Shown here one piece after another: positions 19,401 to 27,623 of a stretch of DNA of 64,000 nucleotides. The DNA is taken from positions 224,089 through 288,088 of the forward strand of contig JANQRZ010000004.1 in NCBI GenBank assembly GCA_028284265.1, read 5' to 3'. The position numbers and the translations under genes were made by a program. Below the pieces are notes generated by a model, which ran no database searches, was not told the origin of the DNA, and saw only the letters and a list, made by a program, of their open reading frames with translations. This DNA is from Rhodothermales bacterium. GTDB lineage: Bacteria; Bacteroidota; Rhodothermia; Rhodothermales; JANQRZ01. Position 1 is the stretch's first letter, and every line of letters starts with the position of its first letter.

Positions 19401-19935
19401 CAAACGTTTCGCTCGTCTGCCACGTAATCGAGAAGGTGAGACCGAGGTCCTCATTGACTTCCTCGAAACGGAGCGTATCGCCGTGTATGCTCTTGTAGAG
19501 CGTGCGTCGGACGGCGTAGAGTCCGGCATAGCGATCCGAAAACGGTTCCCAGAGCGAGTGCCGAGCCTCGCCATTCTGAGAACGGTTGACCAGAAAGAGC
19601 GTCTTCGGCCCGGTCAGGTCGCGCGCGTCGTGAATCTTGTCAACCGTCGTGTAGGGGAAGAGCGCATGCTCCGGATTGCCCCTCCCCGCCGAGACAGAAC
19701 CATTGCTGGAGGCGAAGAGCCAGTGGTCCGTGCCGCTTACGACAGAGATAAAGAAGGGCGGCATCCGGTCGACATTCTCGATCCGGTAGAAGCGCATACC
19801 GTCGCGCTCAACGAAGTCGCCCTCCACCGGGTGTCGCTCGGTCCGAAGGGGTGTGCGGCCTACGTAGATGGGAGTCGTGTCCGAGGTGGGCACTGGCTCC
19901 GTAGGGAGAGAGAGAGTCGCTTCAGTCACTGACAT
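16414..19935 (-). CDS. Giant inverting beta-1,3-oligoglucan phosphorylase, GH149-like (GH94-related clan)
   Basis: 1173 residues from ATG 19935, which overlaps the end of the upstream gene by 14 bases; the longer open frame merely runs back through that gene. There is no signal peptide. The N-terminal beta-sandwich begins at RFYRIENVDRMPPFFIS and holds WLFASSNGSVSAGRGNPE. A large (alpha/alpha)6 region follows with RPWNHFSIETTNQDGS, YEGNWRDIFQNWEAL, GYNPYRITDEGIDWEI and DPWSYIGYWGDHQIIYLL. Size and motif order fit GH149, and less likely GH161 or GH94, enzymes that cleave beta-1,3-glucan with phosphate to give glucose-1-phosphate. Its operon partners are sugar transporters and a cytosolic glycosidase, consistent with intracellular phosphorolysis. 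The clan is clear; GH149 versus GH161 is not settled. Confidence 0.8.
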   Translation of the reverse strand: MSVTEATLSLPTEPVPTSDTTPIYVGRTPLRTERHPVEGDFVERDGMRFYRIENVDRMPPFFISVVSGTDHWLFASSNGSVSAGRGNPEHALFPYTTVDKIHDARDLTGPKTLFLVNRSQNGEARHSLWEPFSDRYAGLYAVRRTLYKSIHGDTLRFEEVNEDLGLTFSITWQTSETFGFVKRSVLKNHGSGPVSVRLLDGVQNLMPYGIERSMQTERSVLADAYKKNERVPNTPLGLFTLSAIPVDKAEPSEALKATTVWSVGLDAEAILLSARQLDRFRTGHAVKTEDAVRAERGAYFVHATLNLDPGEAHDWDLVADIEQDVADVINLQDRLADPDALRDDLNRDIEAGRARLRYLIAASDGEQRTGERMTTARHRMNVLFNIMRGGIFDEGYVVNREDVRAYITHFNAPVAEAHADWFNGLPQRLSIQALHESAQAGSADLQRLCTTYLPLHFSRRHGDPSRPWNHFSIETTNQDGSMKRGYEGNWRDIFQNWEALSRSFPGFLEGIIATFVNASTADGYNPYRITDEGIDWEIIEPDDPWSYIGYWGDHQIIYLLRLLTLFHDHDPGRLSDILARRLYSYANVPYRIKPYADLLRNPHDTVVYDDDEEERIAERVASVGADGKLLWDGSGNVLRVTFAEKLLVTVLAKLTNFIPEGGIWMNTQRPEWNDANNALVGNGVSMVTLFAVRRYLAFLRTLLSDAPGEHTTLSAEVAELLGNVAAAFEQHADLAGRNLSDAERKQIVDALGLAGSTHRERLYEAGLSGETDEVAYTDIQALIERATAFLDHTIAVNRRDDGLFHAYNLMAVEGDEVSVSHLYAMLEGQVASLDAGVLSPEASADVLEAMRMSDLYRPDQHSYTLYPDRDLPDFLSKNNLPPEAVAESELLRTLIADGDRSLIVQDRRGGIHFNGTFRNKSSVQTALDALRAKGYADLVDREAKHVLDTFEQIFNHRAYTGRSGTFFGYEGLGSIYWHMVSKLALATQETFFRAHAAGEDATVLERLAAAYYDIRAGLGVNKTPEEYGAFPTDAYSHTPGHAGAKQPGMTGQVKEDILCRWGELGLLVRDGQIVFRPALLRADEFLHNAATFRYLDLHGNAQTIDLNADSLAFTYCQIPVVYRRADALAVRITEVDGTVTEIEGDALSRDLSAEVFGRTGRITRIDLDLPPAR

Positions 19936-21232
19936 AGAAGGGAATGTTGGCGTGGGCCGCGTGGCCTTGGCCGTCGTAGATGTAGACAAAGAGGCGGTAG
20001 GCACCGGACTCATCGGGTGCAGCCACCGTCGTTTGGGCGGCATCCGGCGTAGCGACCGCTTCAGACAGGAGGTCGGGTACGCTCTCGTCGTCGCCGCCGT
20101 GGCTCAGGTCCGTGCTCTCCTTGCGGACCTCCCACGCATAGCGTAGCGCGTCGCCGTCGGGGTCAAACATGACGATCTCCGCCGGAGTGGTTTGGCCGGG
20201 TGCGAGGGTGATGCCGTCGTAAGCGGTTTGGCCGCCGAGGGTGACGGATTGGATACGCGATGTGCGATTCTCGGGCCACGCGCCGTTCCAGAGATAGTGC
20301 ATCACGTCCACCGACTCGGTCTCCTCGCCCGTGGGGAGGAAGAGACCATACCACGTCGGGGTGCGTTCTTGCTTCTGGCCCCACAGGAAGACGTAGGAGC
20401 CGAGACCGTGCGTCGTGTCAGACGCGATGGCTGTCTCGTAGCGCTCGCGGTAGAGATCAGCCTTGACCGTACTGTCGTTCTCGATGGGCGCGCCCCACGG
20501 CGTCGTGGCGATTTCCCAGTGGCCGGTTGCGCCCCACTCAGTGACCATATAGGGCCCGTCCCAACCTGCCTCGTCGAGCCGCTGTTCAAGGTTCTCGATA
20601 TCGGCGTAGAACTGAACACTGAGGAGGTCGAGGTCGGGGGCGCGCACCTTGATCTCATCGACGAGGTCTTTGCTGATTCCGGCGAGCATCGTTGTGGTCA
20701 GGTGGTTCGGGTCGATCTCATGGATCATCTCCGAGATTTCGCCGACGGCGTCCCAGACCTTTGGGTTCGTCGCTTCGAGGTTCAACTCATTGCCGATGCC
20801 CCACATCAGAAGGGCCGGGTGGTCTTTGTACTTCATCACCTCGGCGCGGATGCGCTCCAACTGCTCGGCGACCGCCTCTTCGTCGTCATAGTCGAACCCG
20901 AAGACGCCGCGTCCTTGGCCGGGGCGCTCACGGGCGACCTCCAAGCCCATCGTGACGAGGAGGCCGTTGGCGTAGGCTTCGTCCAAGACCTCCAGCCCGG
21001 TCTTTTGTCCATTGTCGGTGCGCCAGGTGCGGAACGAGTTGGCCCCGTGCTCGGCCAGCCGCCCGATATCGCCGAACTCCAGCCCCGCGCCCTTGATATA
21101 GAACGGCTCGCCATCGACATGAACCTGATAGCGCCCGTCCTCATGTAGAAGTTCTACATGAACGGGGCCTTTGGCCCCGTCGGTGAGGGCGGAGGCGTCA
21201 GAGACGGTATCGTGGTAGGCAGTCGGCAGCAT
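19922..21232 (-). CDS. Cytosolic clan GH-A glycoside hydrolase, paralogue of the 10311 enzyme
   Basis: 436 residues from ATG 21232; the frame remains open upstream into the preceding transporter gene, but this ATG gives a compact enzyme with a 38-bp spacer. No signal peptide is present. GEPFYIKGAG, GANSFRTWRT, YKDHPALLMWGIGNEL (acid/base candidate Glu149) and MVTEWGATGHWE (nucleophile candidate Glu232) align with the exported paralogue, as does the C-terminal Ig-like domain ending NIPFYVSD. It likely acts on imported oligosaccharides before or alongside the phosphorylase, with whose gene it overlaps. An Ig-like domain on a cytosolic enzyme is unusual and suggests derivation from an exported ancestor. 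Confidence 0.75.
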   Translation of the reverse strand: MLPTAYHDTVSDASALTDGAKGPVHVELLHEDGRYQVHVDGEPFYIKGAGLEFGDIGRLAEHGANSFRTWRTDNGQKTGLEVLDEAYANGLLVTMGLEVARERPGQGRGVFGFDYDDEEAVAEQLERIRAEVMKYKDHPALLMWGIGNELNLEATNPKVWDAVGEISEMIHEIDPNHLTTTMLAGISKDLVDEIKVRAPDLDLLSVQFYADIENLEQRLDEAGWDGPYMVTEWGATGHWEIATTPWGAPIENDSTVKADLYRERYETAIASDTTHGLGSYVFLWGQKQERTPTWYGLFLPTGEETESVDVMHYLWNGAWPENRTSRIQSVTLGGQTAYDGITLAPGQTTPAEIVMFDPDGDALRYAWEVRKESTDLSHGGDDESVPDLLSEAVATPDAAQTTVAAPDESGAYRLFVYIYDGQGHAAHANIPFYVSD

Positions 21233-21270
21233 GGAGACGCAGGCAGTCGGGTTCGCAGTGGGGCGTTTGC

Positions 21271-22809
21271 TCAAGAGGTGCGGACGAGTTGGGCTTCCAG
21301 CTCTTCGAGCGACTTGCCCTTTGTTTCGGGCACGATGAAGATGACGAACACGAGGCCGACCGCGGCGAAGATGCCGTAGATCAGGAAGGTCAGAGAACTG
21401 CCGAGCGTCGCCAACTCCCACGGGAAAATCTGCTGCACGAGGAAGCTGACCGCTGAGTTGATGAGGCCGACGAACGAAATCGCGATGCCACGAATCCGGT
21501 TGGGGAACAGCTCAGAGAAGAGCACCCACATCACCGGGCCGAGCGAGATGGCGAAAGATGCAACGAAGCCCAGAATGCCGATCAGGATCAGCATCGGGTT
21601 CATCGAAATAGCGGATGTGATGAGCGGGGCCTCGAAGGCCGTCGCGGCCTCTACCCCGATAGCACCTTGGAGGGCGGTCTTGAAAGCCACATCGCTGTCG
21701 AACGTCTGCCCGATGAGCGGTGTGAGAGCATCGGCTTGGGCGGCGTCTACAATAGCTGTTGCCTCTGCCGGGAGCGTATACGTTGCCTGACCGAAGCCGT
21801 AGGCCAGAATCATCATACACGCCGTAATGCCGATCAGGCCGATGATGAGCAGCGGTTTACGGCCGAGCTTGTCGATCAGGGCGATCGCGAGGAGGGTGAA
21901 CACGAGGTTGATCACGCCCACGAAGATGGCCTGTACAAACGACGCATCGGTTCCAATGCCGGACTGCTCGAAGATGGTCGGTGCATAGAAGAACACCGAG
22001 TTGATCCCTGTGGCCTGCTGGAGCACGCCGATCACGATGCCGATAGTCAGGACGAGCCGGAGCGAGGGCGCGAGCAGGTCGCGGATGCTGCCTTTTTCCA
22101 GTTCGGCGTCCTTCGCCATGCTCTTCTGGATCTCATCCAGTTCTTGCACCGCCGCTACATTTCCGACGGCCATTTGCATGATGGGGAGCGCCTCGTCTTT
22201 GCGGCCTTGCATGAGCAGCCAGCGCGGGCTACGCGGCACGAAGAACAGGCCGACGAAATAGAGGACGGCGGGCATGGTCTCTAGCCCGAGCATCCACCGC
22301 CACTCGTTGCCCGCAATCATGGGTGTCGAGTCGGCGAGTTGGAGAATGAGGTAGTTCGTAAAAAAGGCCACCGTGATTCCGATCACGATGTTCAACTGGT
22401 TGAACGAGACCATCTGGCCCCGGACCTCGGGTGGGGCGATCTCGGCGATGTAAAGCGGTGCGATGATGAGCGAAGCGCCCACGCCAAATCCACCGATCAT
22501 CCGCGCAATCACCAGAACGGTAAACGACGGGGCGAAGGCCGACGCAATAGCTGATATCGCGTACAGAATAGACGCAAAAAAGAGAATACGTCGCCGTCCA
22601 AACCGGTCGCTCAGTGGCCCCGCGGCCATCATGGCGAGTGTGGCAGTCAGCGTAAGAGACGCGACGGAGAAGCCAAGCTGGGCCTTCGACAGCGAGAACT
22701 CAGTCTCGATAAATCCGACAACCCCGGAGATAACGGAGGCATCGAAGCCCATGAGAAAGCCGCCGAGTGCGACGATCAGGGCGGTTCGGATGACGTACAG
22801 GCGGTTCAT
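21271..22809 (-). CDS. MFS sugar porter (SP family)
   Basis: 512 residues and 12 predicted helices. It shows the sugar-porter signatures GPLSDRFGRRRILF (loop 2-3), PLYIAEIAPPEVRGQMVSFNQ (helices 4-5 region), PRSPRWLLMQGR after helix 6, and VPETKGKSLEELE at the C-terminus. An insertion of about 50 residues between helices 9 and 10 (region TLPAEATAIVDAAQADALTP onward) is longer than in XylE/GalP-type proteins. It probably imports glucose or a short glucoside. First gene of the tight four-gene block transporter / GH / phosphorylase / GPH. Confidence 0.9.
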   Translation of the reverse strand: MNRLYVIRTALIVALGGFLMGFDASVISGVVGFIETEFSLSKAQLGFSVASLTLTATLAMMAAGPLSDRFGRRRILFFASILYAISAIASAFAPSFTVLVIARMIGGFGVGASLIIAPLYIAEIAPPEVRGQMVSFNQLNIVIGITVAFFTNYLILQLADSTPMIAGNEWRWMLGLETMPAVLYFVGLFFVPRSPRWLLMQGRKDEALPIMQMAVGNVAAVQELDEIQKSMAKDAELEKGSIRDLLAPSLRLVLTIGIVIGVLQQATGINSVFFYAPTIFEQSGIGTDASFVQAIFVGVINLVFTLLAIALIDKLGRKPLLIIGLIGITACMMILAYGFGQATYTLPAEATAIVDAAQADALTPLIGQTFDSDVAFKTALQGAIGVEAATAFEAPLITSAISMNPMLILIGILGFVASFAISLGPVMWVLFSELFPNRIRGIAISFVGLINSAVSFLVQQIFPWELATLGSSLTFLIYGIFAAVGLVFVIFIVPETKGKSLEELEAQLVRTS

Positions 22810-22945
22810 AGGCCCAGTGTGTTGAGGTGGGACGGCCTTGGTAGGGTGAAGGATACAAGAGACGAGGGGAAGGCGGCAGCAAAAAGATCACTTCCACCTT
22901 CCCCTCTCTCTTCGGTCATGCAGAGGCTAGTCTGTCATGCGGAGA

Positions 22946-24661
22946 CTAGCGCACGAGCGTCAGGCTTCCTGTCTTGGCCTGATCGCCAGCGGTGAGCTTC
23001 CAGACGTAGAGGCCACTCGCCAGGTCCTGCCCGTCGAAGCGTGCCTCGTGCTGGCCAGCTTCCACGGTGCCGTCCACCAGCACGGCGACCTCGCGGCCCA
23101 TCACGTCGTAGACGACGAGTTGCACGTCCGTCGCGGCTTCCACGGCGAACGGAATCGTCGCGGAGCGGCTGAACGGGTTCGGGTACGCGGCGTCCACCGT
23201 CAGCGCACGGGCGGCAGCGGTCTGCGGTGCAGCCGTGCCAGCGCCAACGAACTCGAGGTCATCCCAGAAGTACGTGTCTTCCGTTTTCGACGGAGGACCG
23301 GGGCACTGGAAGTCGAAAAAGATCGACGCCTTGTTGTACGTGCTTGCGAAGTTCAGCGGTGCGGTGCCGGGCGACTCATTGCTGAAGTCGTAGACCAGCG
23401 TCTCCCACGCACCGGCGACCGTCGTGAGCTCGTCAGTCTCGACGCTGATCGTGGGATCGTCGAACTTCTCGACCTTGAGCTTGACCGAGATACCCGCCGC
23501 CGGTGACCAGACGCGCACGCTCATGCTTGTCTCGCCCGGAGCAAACGGGATCGGGTTAGCGAAGCCGCTGGCGTTGGCGACGGTGGTACCAGCGAAGCAC
23601 TCGGCACCGAGCGTGCGGATGGACTGCACCACCATGTTGCCTCCACGACCAGCAGGGTCGGCAACGATCGAAGAGGAGTTGCCGCCGAAGTCGACGAGTT
23701 CGTAGTCGATCCCATCATCAAACGTGATCGGCAGGTCGATGGTAGACGGCTCGCCTTCTTTCTCGAAGGTGAAGCTGTCCGAGGCGATCTGCTCTCCGCC
23801 CATCGAGACCGCGAGGATCAGCGTGTAGGTACCCTGTGGAGCGAGGCCCGGCACGTTGCTTGTGAAGGTGATCGGTCCGCGCGTTGCACCCGCCGGGATC
23901 GGTACGGTCTGCGGGCCTTGGACCGGGCCAAACGAGCCGCCACTGGGGAGGATCGCATCGATCCGCGCCGAGACGATCTTCGTAGCGTCCGTCGTGTTGG
24001 TGAGCGAAACGGAGTAGGAGATCGAGCCGCCCGTGAAAGGAATGACGGTCGAGCCGACGGGGTCGAGGGTGACTTCTACGTCATCCGGGATATCACCGAA
24101 GGTGAGGTCATCCCAGAGGTACGTGTCTTCCGTTGTGGACGGAGGACCGGGGCACTGGAAGTCGAAAAAGATCGATGCCTTGTTGTACGTGTTCGCGAAG
24201 TTGATCGCCGCGGTGCCCGGTGACTCGTTGGAGAAGTCGTAGACCAGCGTCTCCCAGCCACCGGCGACCGTCGTGAGTTCGTCGGTTTCGACGCTGATCG
24301 TGGGATCGTCGAACTTCTCGACCTTGAGCTTGACCGAGACGCCCGCTGCTGGCGACCACACGCGGACGTTCATGAAGGTCTCGCCCGGAGCGAACGGGAT
24401 GGGCGACGTGAAGCCGCTGGCGTTGGCGACCGTGGTGCCAGCGAAGCACTCGGCACCGAGCGTACGGATGGACTGAACGACCGTGTTGCTGGCGTCGTCA
24501 GGGTCGGCGATGAGCGAGGAGGAATTGCCGCCGAAGTCCACGAGTTCGTAGTCGATGGCAGCCTCGAAGTCCACTGGCAGGCTGATCTGCGCGTGCGACA
24601 GCGGAGCCATCAGCACAAACGCGGCCAGCGCGCATAGGGTAGTGAATAAGTTGTTCTTCAT
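22946..24661 (-). CDS. Secreted T9SS protein with two nearly identical glycan-binding-like modules
   Basis: 571 residues from ATG 24661; upstream in-frame codons read through the intergenic gap, while this ATG gives the signal peptide MKNNLFTTLCALAAFVLMAPLSHAQ. The order is module 1 (residues about 27-185), Ig-like domain (190-300), module 2 (310-469), and T9SS sorting domain (487-571; AYPNPF ... VYDVMGREVAVLVDG ... LYVWKL). Modules 1 and 2 share IDYELVDFGGNSSS, VQSIRTLGAECFAGTTVANA, VSVKLKVEKFDDPTISVETD and YNKASIFFDFQCPGPPS with very few differences. From memory, this module type recurs in marine flavobacterial laminarin-related proteins. Expected role: bivalent surface glucan binding. Confidence 0.75.
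   Translation of the reverse strand: MKNNLFTTLCALAAFVLMAPLSHAQISLPVDFEAAIDYELVDFGGNSSSLIADPDDASNTVVQSIRTLGAECFAGTTVANASGFTSPIPFAPGETFMNVRVWSPAAGVSVKLKVEKFDDPTISVETDELTTVAGGWETLVYDFSNESPGTAAINFANTYNKASIFFDFQCPGPPSTTEDTYLWDDLTFGDIPDDVEVTLDPVGSTVIPFTGGSISYSVSLTNTTDATKIVSARIDAILPSGGSFGPVQGPQTVPIPAGATRGPITFTSNVPGLAPQGTYTLILAVSMGGEQIASDSFTFEKEGEPSTIDLPITFDDGIDYELVDFGGNSSSIVADPAGRGGNMVVQSIRTLGAECFAGTTVANASGFANPIPFAPGETSMSVRVWSPAAGISVKLKVEKFDDPTISVETDELTTVAGAWETLVYDFSNESPGTAPLNFASTYNKASIFFDFQCPGPPSKTEDTYFWDDLEFVGAGTAAPQTAAARALTVDAAYPNPFSRSATIPFAVEAATDVQLVVYDVMGREVAVLVDGTVEAGQHEARFDGQDLASGLYVWKLTAGDQAKTGSLTLVR
23255..23710 (-). repeat. Intragenic duplicated module, copy A
   Basis: This 456-bp stretch matches 24104-24556 with scattered substitutions and one codon length difference. 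It encodes the second beta-sandwich module of the T9SS protein. The nucleotide-level similarity, including synonymous positions, indicates recent duplication or ongoing gene conversion. Confidence 0.85.
24104..24556 (-). repeat. Intragenic duplicated module, copy B
   Basis: Partner of 23255-23710, offset by about 849 bases, encoding the first module. Most differences cluster near the segment for DPDDASNTV versus DPAGRGGNMV. Confidence 0.85.
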
Positions 24662-24788
24662 GGTTATAACGGGTGTAGTGAGTTGGGAAGGTGCCAGCGC
24701 AGGTTGCGTGGCTTGGTGAAGGGACCTATCAGTGAAGCGAGAGAGGGCGGTGGGGGATGCCCCTCTCTCGCTCCCGTTGTGGTGAGTC

Positions 24789-26651
24789 TTAGCGCACAAG
24801 GGTAATGCGGCCTGTCTCGACCTGCGTACCACTGACGAGGCGGTAGATGTAGACACCGCTCGGCAGGCTCGCGCCGTCGAACGTCACGCTCTGCTGACCG
24901 GCTTCCAGCGTGCCGTCCACCAGCGTAGCGACCGCGCGACCGCGCACGTCATAGACCACGAGTTGCACCTTGGCGCTCTCTTCGAGCGAGAAGGCGATCT
25001 CGGTCCGCTCGACGAACGGGTTCGGGTAGGCTGCGACTTCGCTTGTGCGGGCAGCGGCTTCAAACGTCGGCCACGGATCGGCGTCGACGAGCGTCCACTC
25101 GGTCGAGGTGCCAGCGGCGCGACCACCCGAGGTCACGGTCACGTTTACCGCGTCAGTAGCAACTGAGGCGCTCGTGTTCGGGCCAGCGCTGATCTCGACG
25201 CTGTAGGTAGCAGTCGGAGCGGCACCCGGAACGCCGAGGGAGAAGCCGAGCGTCGGCGAGCACGTCATCGCCGGGAGGCTGCCGCTCTGGACGACGCCCG
25301 GTCCAGCGACGGAGTTGTTCCCGAGGAAGGCCTCGAAGTAGATCACACCGCTGACGGGGTTGCTCGTGTTGTTGCAGACGATGTAAGTGAAGTTAGCCGT
25401 ACCGGGGGCGTTGACCGTCTGCGACTCCGGGCTTGCGTCAAGCGTGAACGGATCGAGGTCTTCCTCGACCTCGCCGAAGAACATGTCGTCCACCTCGATC
25501 TGGAACTCGTCACCGCTCGGCAAGCCGATGGCGACGACGACCTCGAAGAGCTTGTTGAAATCGAACCCGTCGTCCGAGCCTGCGAAGACCGAGTTGTCAT
25601 CGGCGAAGGCGGCCAGCGGAATCGCGACGAACTGCCACGCCCCGGCATCGCCAGTCTCGATGAGGTAGGTGGCCTGATACTCGTCCTCGGTACTTCCGTC
25701 GTAGGCACCGTTCATGTTTACGTCTTCGTGGAGGTTCAGCTCCAGCACAAGCGGCGTGTTGGTCGCATTAACGACCGGGCGGAGGTAGAACCCGATGTAG
25801 TCATTTACGCTCGTGGCGACAGTGCCGCCGCTGGGGCTGGTGATCACGAAGCCGGCGAAGGATCCGGTCTCAGCAGGGTTGAGGCCAACGGAGACGGCCT
25901 GCGTGCTGCCGCTGGCACCTGGAGCGCCCGCAGCGGTACCGACGCCGATGCCCATGTTGGTCTCGCTGAACGTGAACACGCTCAGCGTGGGGTCGGCCTC
26001 GAAGTTGTTCAGCACGACTTCCTGCACGAGGTCCGGGGCACTCGGCGCAAACGTGATGTCGTCGAAGTCGAGAGAGTAGGCCGTGCCTGCTGGGCCGCCG
26101 ATGGCAACGACGAAGGTCAGCACGTTCGAGAAGTCGAACCCATCATCTGAGCCGGGGTTGACCGAGTTGTCGTCGGCGAAAGCGGCCAGCGGAATCTGGA
26201 TGAGCTTCCAGCAGTCGTCAATGCTCAGGTCCACGACGAACGTGGCTTGGTACTCGTCATCGACAAAGGAGTCGTAGCCGTCATTGCCGGGGTCTTCTTG
26301 GAGGTTAAGTTCCAGCGTGAGCGGGAGGTTGCCTGCGGCGATGTTCGGGCGGATGTAGAACGAGAAGTATTCCTGACCGGAGGCATCGAAGGTGCCGCCG
26401 CCGGGTTGCGTGAAGCCGAAGCCCGCGAAGCTGCCTGTCGCGCTCGGGTCGATGTCTGCACGGAGGGCGGGCGAACTGTCCGGCCCATCGGTCGAACCGA
26501 GGCCGACACCGGCCCCGCCGTTCTCACTGAACTGGAACGTGTTCGAGAACTCGTCATCGTTGAAGTCATCAAAGACGACCTGCGCTTGCACCACGGGGAA
26601 CGCCCAGAAGGCAAGCGCCACCGCGAGGAAAAAGAAGCGGGAAGTAGACAT
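24789..26651 (-). CDS. Secreted T9SS protein with two beta-sandwich modules and Ig-like stalk
   Basis: 620 residues with signal peptide MSTSRFFFLAVALAFWAFPVVQAQ. Module 1 (residues about 24-210; FDDFNDDEFSNTFQF ... LPLTLELNLQED ... WKLIQIPLAAFADDNS) and module 2 (about 215-400; LNNFEADPTLSVF ... TPLVLELNLHEDVNMNG ... WQFVAIPLAAFADDNS) are homologous to each other and to the single module of the 3011 gene product. An Ig-like domain (405-520) and a T9SS sorting domain (535-620; AYPNPF ... VYDVRGRAVATLVDG ... VYIYRLVSG) follow. Repeated acidic NNDG-type turns may bind calcium. Expected role: surface glucan binding; no catalytic motif is seen. Confidence 0.75.
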   Translation of the reverse strand: MSTSRFFFLAVALAFWAFPVVQAQVVFDDFNDDEFSNTFQFSENGGAGVGLGSTDGPDSSPALRADIDPSATGSFAGFGFTQPGGGTFDASGQEYFSFYIRPNIAAGNLPLTLELNLQEDPGNDGYDSFVDDEYQATFVVDLSIDDCWKLIQIPLAAFADDNSVNPGSDDGFDFSNVLTFVVAIGGPAGTAYSLDFDDITFAPSAPDLVQEVVLNNFEADPTLSVFTFSETNMGIGVGTAAGAPGASGSTQAVSVGLNPAETGSFAGFVITSPSGGTVATSVNDYIGFYLRPVVNATNTPLVLELNLHEDVNMNGAYDGSTEDEYQATYLIETGDAGAWQFVAIPLAAFADDNSVFAGSDDGFDFNKLFEVVVAIGLPSGDEFQIEVDDMFFGEVEEDLDPFTLDASPESQTVNAPGTANFTYIVCNNTSNPVSGVIYFEAFLGNNSVAGPGVVQSGSLPAMTCSPTLGFSLGVPGAAPTATYSVEISAGPNTSASVATDAVNVTVTSGGRAAGTSTEWTLVDADPWPTFEAAARTSEVAAYPNPFVERTEIAFSLEESAKVQLVVYDVRGRAVATLVDGTLEAGQQSVTFDGASLPSGVYIYRLVSGTQVETGRITLVR

Positions 26652-26708
26652 GGTTTTGGGGGGATTGATGGGTTGTTTGGTGAAGGGCCTTGCGTTGGGG
26701 TGGGGGCT

Positions 26709-27536
26709 TTAGGGTGTTGGCTGGTCGTTGCGCCGGTAGACGCGGACCCAATCGTACTGGGCTTCGGCGGGGAGGGCATCCGCGTCCAGTTCGCCGAGCC
26801 AGTTGGGATAGGCCGAGGTCCAAATGTTCATCATGAGCTGCTGCGGGAGATCGGGCACGGTCGAGGGGTCGCTGGTCTCGAGCACCAACTCGTCATCGAT
26901 GAACCAGCGGACGCTGCCCGGCTCCCACTCGAAAGCGTAGACGTGGAACTCCTCGGCGGCATCACAGCCGAAGCCTGCATCGCGTGGGAACGGAAGCGGG
27001 TTGAACCCGCTGTTATTCGGTGCACCCTCGGGGCCGGGGTTGAAGAAGAGGTTGGCCTGCATCTGGTCCGTATCCTTCCCCCGGAACTCGATATCGATTT
27101 CTTGCCACGGATCGTAGCGGAAGGTGAAGAAGCTGGAGACGATCCCCAGTCCGTCGGCGGCTTTCATCCGCGTCTCGAAGCGGCCATAGGTGAAGAACCC
27201 ATCCTGATTGTCTGTTCGCAGCTCGGCTCCTGAATACTGGCGCTGTCCGTAGGGTACGTCCGTCAGCCGGAGCTTCAGCAGTCCGTCTTCGACGATGATG
27301 TTAGCCGGATTGAAGTGCGACTCGTTGCCGTCGAACGTGTGATTACCCGCGTCCCATCGTTCTTCGAAAGCCGCGTCGCGGGCGTCGAAGTTTTCTTCCC
27401 ACACGAGGACCCAGTCGCCCGTGGCCGTTTGGTCCGTGGTGTCGGCTTCGGCGGAGACAGGGTCCTGCCCGTCGCAGCCGATCAGGCTGAGAAGCAGCAG
27501 AAGGGGAAGGAGGCGATGGATGAAGCCTTGGGTCAT
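26709..27536 (-). CDS. GH16 beta-glucanase lipoprotein (lichenase-type active site)
   Basis: 275 residues from ATG 27536, chosen because it gives a lipoprotein signal with lipobox LSLIGC (Cys 21); the upstream extension is charged and unlikely. The GH16 fold starts at VLVWEENFDA. The catalytic motif WQEIDIEFRG has Glu146, Asp148 and Glu150 in the compact E-x-D-x-E form typical of beta-1,3-1,4-glucanases and related subfamilies, unlike the E-x-D-x-x-E of the plus-arm laminarinase. It would broaden the locus to mixed-linkage or branched beta-glucans. It is the first enzyme of the minus arm, 87 bp downstream of the second lacI. Confidence 0.88.
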   Translation of the reverse strand: MTQGFIHRLLPLLLLLSLIGCDGQDPVSAEADTTDQTATGDWVLVWEENFDARDAAFEERWDAGNHTFDGNESHFNPANIIVEDGLLKLRLTDVPYGQRQYSGAELRTDNQDGFFTYGRFETRMKAADGLGIVSSFFTFRYDPWQEIDIEFRGKDTDQMQANLFFNPGPEGAPNNSGFNPLPFPRDAGFGCDAAEEFHVYAFEWEPGSVRWFIDDELVLETSDPSTVPDLPQQLMMNIWTSAYPNWLGELDADALPAEAQYDWVRVYRRNDQPTP

Positions 27537-27623
27537 CGGGCAGTCGAGGGAGGGCATGGAGTGCTCGGAATCGCTTCCGGGCATGGAGCACAAGGTTGGT
27601 TAGAAGGAGAGCGGGCGCATGGG

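Noticed and set aside
23255..24556. Insertion-sequence copies
   Set aside because: The repeated 456 bp are in frame within a single T9SS gene and lack inverted ends or transposase.
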